Assembly: GCA_910587655.1 (NCBI GenBank)
Contig: CAJUND010000014.1
Span: 14,221-78,220, forward strand
Length of the DNA: 64,000 nucleotides
Reading direction: 5' to 3'
Source of the DNA: an uncultured Agathobacter sp.
Lineage (GTDB): Bacteria; Bacillota; Clostridia; Lachnospirales; Lachnospiraceae
The translations under genes were made by a program, and so were the position numbers. Below the pieces are notes generated by a model. It saw nothing but the letters and a program-made list of their open reading frames with translations, did no database searches and was not told the origin of the DNA. This document shows, piece by piece, positions 17,555-25,111 of the stretch (positions within the stretch are counted from its first letter, which is position 1; each line of letters opens with the position of its first letter).

Positions 17555-18253
17555 CTAATGCTTATTTCGAAAGAACTGCATGATCGTTTTCTGAAACGCT
17601 TCCCGTCTTGTCTTTGAAACCGGAATTCTGTCATTTCCTCTCATGGTAACTGCCTTTCCATCAAAAGATACTGCATGATTCAAATTGATAATATAGCTTC
17701 TGTGTACCTGAAACCAGAAAGGGGACCCCAGCTCTTTTAACTGTTCCTTTAACGTTTTCCGCACCAGATAACTCCTGCTTTCTGTCACAGTCATCACATA
17801 TACATTTTCACTTTTTAAATACAGAATGTCATTTTCGGGAATGTAATAATCCACACCATCCACCGAAACCATAATCCGTTCTTTCCCAAAAACCTGCTTT
17901 TGTACCTCCTTTAGTGTTTCCTGCAGCTTCTGGGGCGAAACCGGCTTCACCAGAAACCGGAATGCATTCACTTCATATCCCTGCAGCGCCAGCTCCCTGT
18001 GACTTGTAAGCAGAATAATCGGTATACTGGTATTTTCTTTCCTGATATGTCCGGCTGTCTTTAGACCGTCTATTCCGCCCATTTCTATATCCAGAATAAT
18101 CACATGAATTTCCGTTTTCTGATACGCTTCAAGCAGTTCTTCGCCGGAATGATATTCTAAAATCAAAACATCCATATCCCGGAAAAACTTCTCCAGTTCT
18201 TCTTTTAACTCCTTAAGAAAAATGTCATTATCATCGCATATCGCTATTTTCAT
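17555..18253 (-). CDS. LytTR family response regulator (AgrA-like)
   Basis: A 232-residue regulator: receiver domain at residues 1-120 with acidic pocket DDND (8-11), phospho-acceptor Asp in VIILDIEMGGIDGL, and Lys in FLVKPVSP; then a LytTR DNA-binding domain (YLKSENVYVMTVTESRSYLV, WFQVHRSYIINL). I place the start at ATG 18253 with GGGAG before it; the longer frame would begin inside the upstream etfA terminator. It forms an operon with the kinase gene. No cognate LytTR binding repeats were identified with confidence. Confidence 0.92.
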   Translation of the reverse strand: MKIAICDDNDIFLKELKEELEKFFRDMDVLILEYHSGEELLEAYQKTEIHVIILDIEMGGIDGLKTAGHIRKENTSIPIILLTSHRELALQGYEVNAFRFLVKPVSPQKLQETLKEVQKQVFGKERIMVSVDGVDYYIPENDILYLKSENVYVMTVTESRSYLVRKTLKEQLKELGSPFWFQVHRSYIINLNHAVSFDGKAVTMRGNDRIPVSKTRREAFQKTIMQFFRNKH

Positions 18254-18265
18254 TGCAGTCTCCCA

Positions 18266-18300
18266 AACAAAAACCCCCCGCCAGAAAAACTGTCGGGGGG
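18266..18300 (-). terminator. Terminator of the butyrate operon
   Basis: On the minus strand CCCCCCGACAG pairs with CTGGCGGGGGG around TTTTT and is followed by TTTTTGTTT. It lies 17 bases after the etfA stop codon and separates the operon from the LytTR regulator. Confidence 0.92.
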
Positions 18301-18316
18301 ATTTCATGCCCTGTAA

Positions 18317-19363
18317 TTATTTACCCATTTCAGCCTTTAATGCTGCTGTAAGCTGCGGAACAATCTTATTCAGATCTCCCACCAGACCATAATCAGCCAC
18401 ATCAAAGATTGGAGCGTCCTCATCCTTGTTGATTGCAACAATGAGGTCTGACTCTTCCATACCAGCCACATGCTGGATAGCGCCGGAAATACCGACTGCA
18501 AAGTAAATCTGCGGACGGACTGTCTTTCCGGTCTGTCCTACCTGGTATGCCTGCTCCAGCCATCCGTTTTCTACAACGGCACGGGAACATGATACCATTC
18601 CGCCGAGAACCTCTGCAAGCTCTTCCAGCTGCTGAAAATTCTCCTTGCTTCCAACACCGCGTCCGCCGGATACTAAAATCTTGGCGTCCATGATGTTCTT
18701 TACGCTTCCGACTGCCTTTACGACATTCATGATTTCCACGTAACGGTTGTTCTCTTCCAGCGCCGGATTAAACTCAATCACTTCTGCCTTTCTGCCTTCC
18801 TCCTTCGGAAGTTTCTGCATAACGCCAGGACGGACAGTTGCCATCTGCGGACGGTTATCCGGACATGCAATGGTAGCGATAGTGTTACCGCCGAATGCCG
18901 GACGGGTCATCAGAAGCTGGTTGTGCTTCTGTTCATTTTCCTTGCCCGGTACCGGATTCAGAGGGAAATCACCAATCTCAAGCTTTGTACAGTCTGCGGT
19001 CAGTCCTGTTGCAACCCTTGCGGATACTGTAGGTCCAAGGTCACGTCCGATTGCTGTTGCACCAACCAGCATGATATCCGGCTTGTACTCATTAATTACT
19101 GCGGAAAGCGCCTGTGCATAAGGCTCTGTGCGGTATGTTTCCAGTACCGGATTATCCACAACGATTACCTTGTCTGCACCGTATGCGCCCAGCTCGTCTG
19201 CCAGTCCTTTTACATCTTTTCCAAGCAGTACTGCTGTTACATCAGTTCCCAGGTCGTTTGCCAATTCTTTTGCTTTTCCGATTAACTCAAATGCAATTGA
19301 GCTAAGCTTGTTGTCTACCTGCTGTGCGTAGATATATACGCCCTTATATTCTTCTAAACCCAT
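18317..19363 (-). CDS. etfA: Electron transfer flavoprotein alpha subunit
   Basis: The large subunit of EtfAB, which together with butyryl-CoA dehydrogenase couples crotonyl-CoA reduction by NADH to ferredoxin reduction (flavin-based electron bifurcation) in butyrate-forming clostridia. The protein of 348 residues has an N-terminal Rossmann-like domain and a C-terminal FAD domain with VSGGRGVGSKENFQQLEELA, SRAVVENGW, QVGQTGKTVRPQIYFAVGIS and GAIQH. It is the last gene of the operon, 38 bases after etfB, and is followed by a strong terminator. Bifurcating function is inferred from the operon context. Confidence 0.96.
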   Translation of the reverse strand: MGLEEYKGVYIYAQQVDNKLSSIAFELIGKAKELANDLGTDVTAVLLGKDVKGLADELGAYGADKVIVVDNPVLETYRTEPYAQALSAVINEYKPDIMLVGATAIGRDLGPTVSARVATGLTADCTKLEIGDFPLNPVPGKENEQKHNQLLMTRPAFGGNTIATIACPDNRPQMATVRPGVMQKLPKEEGRKAEVIEFNPALEENNRYVEIMNVVKAVGSVKNIMDAKILVSGGRGVGSKENFQQLEELAEVLGGMVSCSRAVVENGWLEQAYQVGQTGKTVRPQIYFAVGISGAIQHVAGMEESDLIVAINKDEDAPIFDVADYGLVGDLNKIVPQLTAALKAEMGK

Positions 19364-19401
19364 TTTAGTTCCTCCATTTATGGATTAAGCATATGCTTAT
19401 T

Positions 19402-20184
19402 CTATATGATGTGTTTTTCTTTGAATTTGCCAATCAGATAGTTGACAGACTCTGTAGGATCAAGATTTACTTTTTCTCCTGCTCCCTTCGGTACCTTGTC
19501 AGATGCTTTTGCAATCTTTGTCGGAGAACCGGCAAGACCAAGGTTTGAATCATCCACATCCTTAAGATCCGCACGTCCCCATACGGTTACTTCCTTGTCA
19601 ACAGCATCATAAATTCCACCCGGAGTCATGTATCTTGGCTCGTTCAGTTCAGAAAGCGCTGTAATTAAGCAAGGCATTTTTGCCTTAAGCTCATGGTATC
19701 TGTCCTCGTACTGGCGTTTTACGATAACGGAATCGCCTTCCACCTTAATTTCCTCTGCATAGGAAATCACCGGAAGGTTCAGATGCTCTGCAATCTGCGG
19801 TCCAACCTGTGCGGTATCACCGTCAATTGCCTGGCGTCCTGTGATGATTAAATCATAATCCAGGTTTCTTAATGCACCTGCAATGGTAGTGGAGGTTGCC
19901 CATGTATCGGCACCGCCTAATACCCTGTCGGTAACGAGTACTGCGTCATCAGCTCCCATTGCCATAGCCTCGCGGAGAACTGCGTCTGCCTTTGGAAGAC
20001 CCATGGTAAGAACTGTAACCTTTGCTCCTGTTTCATCTTTAATTCTAAGCGCTGCCTCAAGACCTGCTTTATCATCCGGGTTCATGATGGCAAGCATTGC
20101 TGCTCTGTCAAGTGTTCCGTCCGGGTTAAACTTAACGCCACCCTTTGTATCAGGAACCTGTTTAATACATACTACGATATTCAT
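19402..20184 (-). CDS. etfB: Electron transfer flavoprotein beta subunit
   Basis: The small EtfAB subunit (260 residues). It begins MNIVVCIKQVPDTKGGVKFN, holds the nucleotide-binding beta subunit core with LITGRQAIDGDTAQVGPQIA near residue 115, and RYMTPGGIYDAVDKEV. In bifurcating Etfs this subunit carries the FAD that receives electrons from NADH. It lies 44 bases after bcd and 38 before etfA. Confidence 0.96.
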   Translation of the reverse strand: MNIVVCIKQVPDTKGGVKFNPDGTLDRAAMLAIMNPDDKAGLEAALRIKDETGAKVTVLTMGLPKADAVLREAMAMGADDAVLVTDRVLGGADTWATSTTIAGALRNLDYDLIITGRQAIDGDTAQVGPQIAEHLNLPVISYAEEIKVEGDSVIVKRQYEDRYHELKAKMPCLITALSELNEPRYMTPGGIYDAVDKEVTVWGRADLKDVDDSNLGLAGSPTKIAKASDKVPKGAGEKVNLDPTESVNYLIGKFKEKHII

Positions 20185-20228
20185 GTATTATCAATCTCCT
20201 TTTTCCTTATTTGTGATATATCTACCCA

Positions 20229-21383
20229 CTATCTTAAAAGTGCACCAGAGATAACCATCCGCTGAACCTCTGAAGTTCCTTCATAAATCTCTGTAATCTT
20301 CGCATCACGCATCATACGTTCTACATCGTATTCACGGATATATCCGTATCCGCCGAATAACTGTACAACCTCTGTTGTAACTGCCATTGCTGTCTCAGCC
20401 GCAAACAGTTTTGCCTTTGCTGCTTCCACAGAGTATACCTTCTGTGTTGCCTTTGCCATTGCTGCCTTGTATACAAGAAGCTGTGCAGCTTCAATTCTTG
20501 CAGCCATGTCAGCCAGCTTGAACTGTGTATTCTGCTGCTGTGCAATGGAACGTCCGAACTGCTTTCTTTCCTTGGTGTATTCAACACAGCGTGCAAGCGC
20601 ACCCTCTGCGATACCAAGCGCCTGTGCTGCGATACCGATACGTCCGCCGTCCAGTGTATGCATGGCAATCGGGAAACCTTTTCCTTCCGGTCCAAGGAGT
20701 GCATCCTTCGGAATTCTGCAGTCCTCAAAAATCAGCTCGTAGGTGGAAGAACCACGGATACCCATCTTCTTTTCCTTTGTACCGAAGGAGAAGCCCGGAG
20801 CGCCCTTTTCCACGATGAATGCAGAGAAGTTTTTCTTCTTTCTGCCTCTCTTGTCCTCTGTAACGCTTGTAATTGCAATGACAATGTAAACATCTGCAAC
20901 CTTACCGTTTGTAATAAAGCACTTGCTTCCGTTTAATACCCACTCGTCTCCGTCCAGAACAGCCTTTGTCTGTGCGCCCTGCGCATCAGTTCCTGCACCC
21001 GGCTCTGTCAGTGCAAATGCACCAAGCTTTTCGCCCTTTGCAAGCGGAGTCACAAATTTCTGCTTCTGCTCATCAGTACCATATGTCATAATCGGATCAA
21101 TGCACAGAGATGTGTGTGCGGATACAATTACACCTGTTGTGCCGCAGACCTTGGACAGTTCCTCCACGCACATCACATATGTAAGAGGATCGCATCCCTG
21201 TCCGCCGTACTCCTTCGGAACCGGGATTCCAAGAAATCCGTATTTTGCCATTTTCTTAACTGTCTCTGCAGGAAACTGCTCTGTCTCGTCTGTTTCCTGT
21301 GCCAGAGGCTTTACTTCTGTCTCCGCGAACTGTGCAAACAGGTCACGAGCCATCTCATGTTTCTTGTCTAAAGTGAAATCCAT
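20229..21383 (-). CDS. bcd: Butyryl-CoA dehydrogenase (short-chain acyl-CoA dehydrogenase)
   Basis: Reduces crotonyl-CoA to butyryl-CoA as partner of EtfAB. The 384-residue protein has the full acyl-CoA dehydrogenase fold: AFALTEPGAGTDAQGAQTKA (FAD/substrate loop), FITNGKVADVYIVIA, ERKQFGRSIAQQQNTQFKLA, FGGYGYIREYDVERMMRDAK, and the catalytic Glu in ITEIYEGTSEVQRMVI. Its place between hbd and etfB supports butyryl-CoA as product over other acyl-CoAs. Confidence 0.95.
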   Translation of the reverse strand: MDFTLDKKHEMARDLFAQFAETEVKPLAQETDETEQFPAETVKKMAKYGFLGIPVPKEYGGQGCDPLTYVMCVEELSKVCGTTGVIVSAHTSLCIDPIMTYGTDEQKQKFVTPLAKGEKLGAFALTEPGAGTDAQGAQTKAVLDGDEWVLNGSKCFITNGKVADVYIVIAITSVTEDKRGRKKKNFSAFIVEKGAPGFSFGTKEKKMGIRGSSTYELIFEDCRIPKDALLGPEGKGFPIAMHTLDGGRIGIAAQALGIAEGALARCVEYTKERKQFGRSIAQQQNTQFKLADMAARIEAAQLLVYKAAMAKATQKVYSVEAAKAKLFAAETAMAVTTEVVQLFGGYGYIREYDVERMMRDAKITEIYEGTSEVQRMVISGALLR

Positions 21384-21411
21384 GATTAAAATTCCTCCAT
21401 TAATTTATTTT

Positions 21412-22284
21412 TTACTGGGCATCCACAGGTGTCTTTGTGCGGTCTGCATTATATACATAGAATCCCTTTCCGCTCTTTGCACCCAGGTTGCCGCCGCGTA
21501 CCATCTTGCGGATCAGCGGACATGCGCGGTACTTGCTGTCACCAGTCTCATTGTAAAGAACATCCATGATTGCAAGACAGATATCCAGACCAATGAAATC
21601 ACCCAGCTCAAGCGGTCCCATTGGATGGTTAGCACCAAGCTTCATGGCTGCGTCAATGCCTGCAATGTCAGATACACCTTCCATCTTGATGAACGCTGCT
21701 TCGTTAATCATTGGAATCAGAATACGGTTTACAACAAAGCCTGCTGCTTCATTTACCTGTACGGCTGTCTTTCCGATTTCAGCAGAAATCTTTTTGATTG
21801 CATCAACGGTTGCATCCGGTGTATTTACGCCTGCAATGACCTCAACCAGCTTCATGCGGTCAGCCGGGTTGAAGAAATGCATTCCGATCATCGGACGGGA
21901 AAGTCCGTTTCCAATCTCTGTAATTGACAGACTGGAGGTATTGGAAGCAAAAATACACTCCGGCTTTGCAATCTTATCCAGCTCTGCGAAGGTTGTCTTC
22001 TTTACCTGCATATCCTCAAAAGCAGCCTCCACAATCAGGTCGCAGTCTGCACAGAGGTTCTCTTTGAGACCAGGTGTAATCTTTGCAAGGATTCCGTCCA
22101 CTGCCTCCTGTGTCATTTTGCCTTTTTCCACAAGCTTTGCATATCCTTTTGCAATCTTGTCTTTTCCGCCGTCAGCCCACTCCTGCTTAATATCGCAGAG
22201 TGCAACCTCATATCCGTCAACCTGTGCAAATGCCTTGGCAATTCCCTGCCCCATTGTTCCTGCACCAATAACACCAACTTTCAT
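21412..22284 (-). CDS. hbd: 3-hydroxybutyryl-CoA dehydrogenase
   Basis: Reduces acetoacetyl-CoA to 3-hydroxybutyryl-CoA. The 290-residue protein opens with the dinucleotide-binding motif GVIGAGTMGQGIAKAFA, then SNTSSLSITEIG, the catalytic His in MHFFNPADRMKLVEVI, and Glu and Asn positions in VNEAAGFVVNRILIPM. Length and motifs are standard. It lies 55 bases downstream of the thiolase gene; the crotonase gene that often sits in this cluster is not present. Confidence 0.95.
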   Translation of the reverse strand: MKVGVIGAGTMGQGIAKAFAQVDGYEVALCDIKQEWADGGKDKIAKGYAKLVEKGKMTQEAVDGILAKITPGLKENLCADCDLIVEAAFEDMQVKKTTFAELDKIAKPECIFASNTSSLSITEIGNGLSRPMIGMHFFNPADRMKLVEVIAGVNTPDATVDAIKKISAEIGKTAVQVNEAAGFVVNRILIPMINEAAFIKMEGVSDIAGIDAAMKLGANHPMGPLELGDFIGLDICLAIMDVLYNETGDSKYRACPLIRKMVRGGNLGAKSGKGFYVYNADRTKTPVDAQ

Positions 22285-22339
22285 TCGTCAGTACCTCCTG
22301 AATTTATTTTCATATATTTTTTAAACGGCAAAGTTTTTA

Positions 22340-23524
22340 TTAGTATTTTTCAACGATTGTTGAGCAGCCCATTCCACCGCCGATACACAGTGTGGCAAGT
22401 CCGCGGTTCTTGCCTGTCTTCTGCATTTCGTAAAGCAGTGTTACAAGGATACGGCATCCGGATGCTCCTACCGGGTGTCCAAGTGCGATTGCACCGCCGT
22501 TTACGTTAACCTTGGACATATCGAAGTTTAAGTCCCTTGCTACAGCGATTGACTGTGCTGCAAATGCCTCGTTTGCTTCAATCAGGTCCATGTCATCAAT
22601 GGTAAGGCCTGTCTTAGCCAGAACCTTTCTTGTGGAAGCAACAGGTCCGACACCCATGATTTCAGGCTCAACACCGCCAAGCGCTCCTGCCACCCATGTT
22701 GCCATCGGGGTAACGCCAAGCTCTTTTGCTTTTTCCTCGCTCATGACAACGATTGCTGCTGCACCGTCGTTGATACCGGAAGCATTTCCTGCGGTAACAA
22801 GTCCGCCCTCTTTGCCTGAGCAGCATTTTAACCTGCTTAAGGACTCAGCTGTTGTGCCTGCACGAGGTCCCTCGTCAGTCACAAAGTCAACCATCTCTTT
22901 TTTCACTTTCACCGGAACCGGAACGATTTCGTCCTTGAACTTGCCTGCAGCGATGGCTGCCTCGCATTTCTGCTGGCTGTTTGCAGAAAATGCATCAAGC
23001 TCTTCCCTTGTGATACCATATTTGTCACATACATTTTCAGCGGTAATCATCATATGGTAATGGTTAAATGCATCTGTCAGCGCATCATTTACCATACAGT
23101 CAATGATTGTCGCATTGTTCATTCTGTATCCGAAACGTGCCTTTGTCATAGCGTAAGGAGCCATGGACATGTTCTCCATACCGCCTGCCACAACGATGTC
23201 AGCCTCACCTGCCATAATCATGGTAGCTGCATCATTGACACACTTAAGACCTGAACCACATACAACGTTTAATGTAATTGCCGGAACCTCAATCGGTAAA
23301 CCGGCCTTAATGGAAGCCTGGCGTGCCACATTCTGTCCCTGTGCCGCCTGGATTACACAGCCCATCTTTACTTCATCAACCATCTCAGGCTTTACACCTG
23401 CACGGTTTAATGCTTCTTTAATTACGATTGCTCCTAAATCTGCTACCGGAGTATTGCTTAATCCTCCACCCATCTTGCCGATTGCGGTACGGCAGGCACC
23501 TGCTAATACAACTTTCTTTGCCAT
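22340..23524 (-). CDS. thlA: Acetyl-CoA acetyltransferase (thiolase)
   Basis: Condenses two acetyl-CoA to acetoacetyl-CoA, the entry step to butyrate. The 394-residue protein has the nucleophile Cys in NVVCGSGLKCVND (about residue 88), the motif GGMENMSMAPYAM, NEAFAAQS, the catalytic His in GGAIALGHPVGASGCR, and the second Cys in CIGGGMGCS. It is the first gene of a five-gene operon and carries a promoter and Rex operator directly upstream. Confidence 0.96.
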   Translation of the reverse strand: MAKKVVLAGACRTAIGKMGGGLSNTPVADLGAIVIKEALNRAGVKPEMVDEVKMGCVIQAAQGQNVARQASIKAGLPIEVPAITLNVVCGSGLKCVNDAATMIMAGEADIVVAGGMENMSMAPYAMTKARFGYRMNNATIIDCMVNDALTDAFNHYHMMITAENVCDKYGITREELDAFSANSQQKCEAAIAAGKFKDEIVPVPVKVKKEMVDFVTDEGPRAGTTAESLSRLKCCSGKEGGLVTAGNASGINDGAAAIVVMSEEKAKELGVTPMATWVAGALGGVEPEIMGVGPVASTRKVLAKTGLTIDDMDLIEANEAFAAQSIAVARDLNFDMSKVNVNGGAIALGHPVGASGCRILVTLLYEMQKTGKNRGLATLCIGGGMGCSTIVEKY

Positions 23525-23563
23525 TTTTCGTTCTCCTTTAAGTCAGACTTGCGTCTCCTGACG

Positions 23564-23581
23564 CTGTTAATTTTTTAACAA
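23564..23581 (-). promoter_or_regulatory. Rex operator before the butyrate operon
   Basis: The plus-strand sequence CTGTTAATTTTTTAACAA matches the clostridial Rex consensus TTGTTAA-N4-TTAACAA at every fixed position except the first. It sits immediately downstream of the -10 box and covers the expected transcription start, so bound Rex would block transcription until the NADH/NAD+ ratio rises. Confidence 0.8.
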
Positions 23582-23586
23582 AGTCT

Positions 23587-23615
23587 ATATTACCATATTT
23601 TATACATAAAATCAA
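23587..23615 (-). promoter_or_regulatory. Promoter of the butyrate operon
   Basis: On the minus strand TTGATT (23610-23615), 17 bases, TAATAT (23587-23592), with the Rex site starting six bases downstream. Confidence 0.7.
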
Positions 23616-23693
23616 TCTATTTTCGCGTCCAAAACGCAAAAAATTGATGACTTTGTGAAAAAAGTCTAAAGTAAACTCATTTTTCTGTGCGGA

Positions 23694-23722
23694 TTGCATA
23701 ACTGGAAAATTTATGGTATAAT
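23694..23722 (+). promoter_or_regulatory. Promoter of the HD-domain gene
   Basis: TTGCAT (23694-23699), 17-base spacer, TATAAT (23717-23722), 57 bases before the start codon and divergent from the thl promoter. Confidence 0.65.
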
Positions 23723-23779
23723 TCTTATTAGACAATTAGACAGGGGAATACTATATTTGAATTTGGGGGAAGCTGCATT

Positions 23780-25063
23780 ATGAAATTTATGAAAACAGAT
23801 GATTTAAAACCCGGCATGCGTCTGGCAAAACCAATTTACAACAAAGACGGAGTACTGCTCTATGAGCGCAATTCCGCCCTGACTTCACCCGGAATTTCCA
23901 GTGTGAAAAACTTCGGTCTCATCGGCATTTACATTCTGGAACCGGCGGAACCGCTCCCTCCTTTTTCCAGGGAGGACCAGATTTTTGAACAGCTGCAGAC
24001 TGTTTACATGTTTAAGCTGCGTGAATGCGTGGAGCTGATCCAGAAACGCAAAAAACTTGAACCTTTACATACATTTATTAATGATATTGTGAAACACTAC
24101 GGACGGCTGGACCACAGGGTGAACTTCAACCAGAACTTAAGGAGCGGGGAAGATTTCATGTACAAGCATTCCATCAGTATGGCAATCCTTGTTACCATGA
24201 TGACCGCCTACCTGAAATATCCGGCGCCGAAACAGCTTGCCATGGTAACTGCCGCCCTTCTCTATGATATCGGCTATATCTATGTGCCAAAGCCGATTCT
24301 GGAAAAAAGCGCTGACGAGTTATCGGCTGCGGACAAAGATCTGATCCAGCAGTCACTGGAACGGGGACTTACTTCACTTGCCCCTTACAGAAACGACCAC
24401 GAATATTTCCCGCTGGCGCTTGCACTGATGCAGAATTATGTCTATGCAGACCATCCGGACAAATTTTCCCTCTCCGCTGACAAGGATGTTATGGGAATGA
24501 TCAGCCTGCTGCGGGTTGCCGACCAGTTTGACCAGATGACCGCAATGAACGTCGGATACGAACCGGTTTCCGAAATAGCCGCCATGCGAAGCTTAAAGAA
24601 AGACCCGAAACATTTTCCGCCGCTTTATGTGTCTGCGCTTGCCCAGTGTATCCACATCGTACCCCACGCAGCAAATGTGGATTTGTCCACCGGGGATTCC
24701 GGCATTGTGCTTGTGGAAAATAATATTGATTTCATGCGGCCGATTGTCCTGCGCCTTTCAGACAATACCATCTACGATTTAAGCCAGGATGAAGTATATC
24801 AGAAAATTCAGATTCTGGATATTATGAAGACGATGGATAACCGGATTGCGGTTGATGATGAGACCATTAAACAGTTTGTTCCGGACCCGGAATTAAAGAA
24901 GATGACGCAGAGAATGCGTGCTTCCATACAGCAGGCAACTGCAAAGGATACGGCGTCCAAAAGTGCGGCGGCAAGAAATGCAGCGATAAAGAGTGCGGCT
25001 GTGAAAAGTGCAGCGGCAAGAAATACTGTAAAGAAGACGGTGGTGAAAAATACTGCCGGATAA
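23780..25063 (+). CDS. Degenerate HD-GYP-like protein with Ala/Lys-rich tail
   Basis: A 427-residue cytoplasmic protein with the opening KTDDLKPGMRLAKPIYNKDG seen in HD-GYP cyclic-di-GMP phosphodiesterases, and an HD-type helical core at about residues 125-270. The metal motifs are damaged: YKHSISMA keeps a His, but HDIGK is replaced by YDIGYI and no HHExxDGxGYP is present; ADQFDQMTAMN stands at the usual ADxYDALT position. The last 45 residues are a low-complexity tail built of SAAARNA, KSAAVKSAA and KKTVVK units, positively charged like histone H1 tails. Probably a signalling or scaffold protein without catalysis. GGGGGAAG precedes the ATG. Confidence 0.72.
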   Translation: MKFMKTDDLKPGMRLAKPIYNKDGVLLYERNSALTSPGISSVKNFGLIGIYILEPAEPLPPFSREDQIFEQLQTVYMFKLRECVELIQKRKKLEPLHTFINDIVKHYGRLDHRVNFNQNLRSGEDFMYKHSISMAILVTMMTAYLKYPAPKQLAMVTAALLYDIGYIYVPKPILEKSADELSAADKDLIQQSLERGLTSLAPYRNDHEYFPLALALMQNYVYADHPDKFSLSADKDVMGMISLLRVADQFDQMTAMNVGYEPVSEIAAMRSLKKDPKHFPPLYVSALAQCIHIVPHAANVDLSTGDSGIVLVENNIDFMRPIVLRLSDNTIYDLSQDEVYQKIQILDIMKTMDNRIAVDDETIKQFVPDPELKKMTQRMRASIQQATAKDTASKSAAARNAAIKSAAVKSAAARNTVKKTVVKNTAG

Positions 25064-25074
25064 TCAGAAACTTT

Positions 25075-25106
25075 AAAAAGGAAGTCCCGTCTGAGACTTC
25101 CTTTTT
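25075..25106. terminator. Bidirectional terminator between the HD gene and carB
   Basis: AAAAAGGAAGTC and GACTTCCTTTTT form a stem around CCGTCTGA, T-tailed on both strands. Confidence 0.85.
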
Positions 25107-25111
25107 GCTTT

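Noticed and set aside
20923..21927. Plus-strand open frame of 334 codons
   Set aside because: It lies antisense over bcd and hbd, has no ribosome site and encodes a Cys/His-rich sequence typical of reverse reading.
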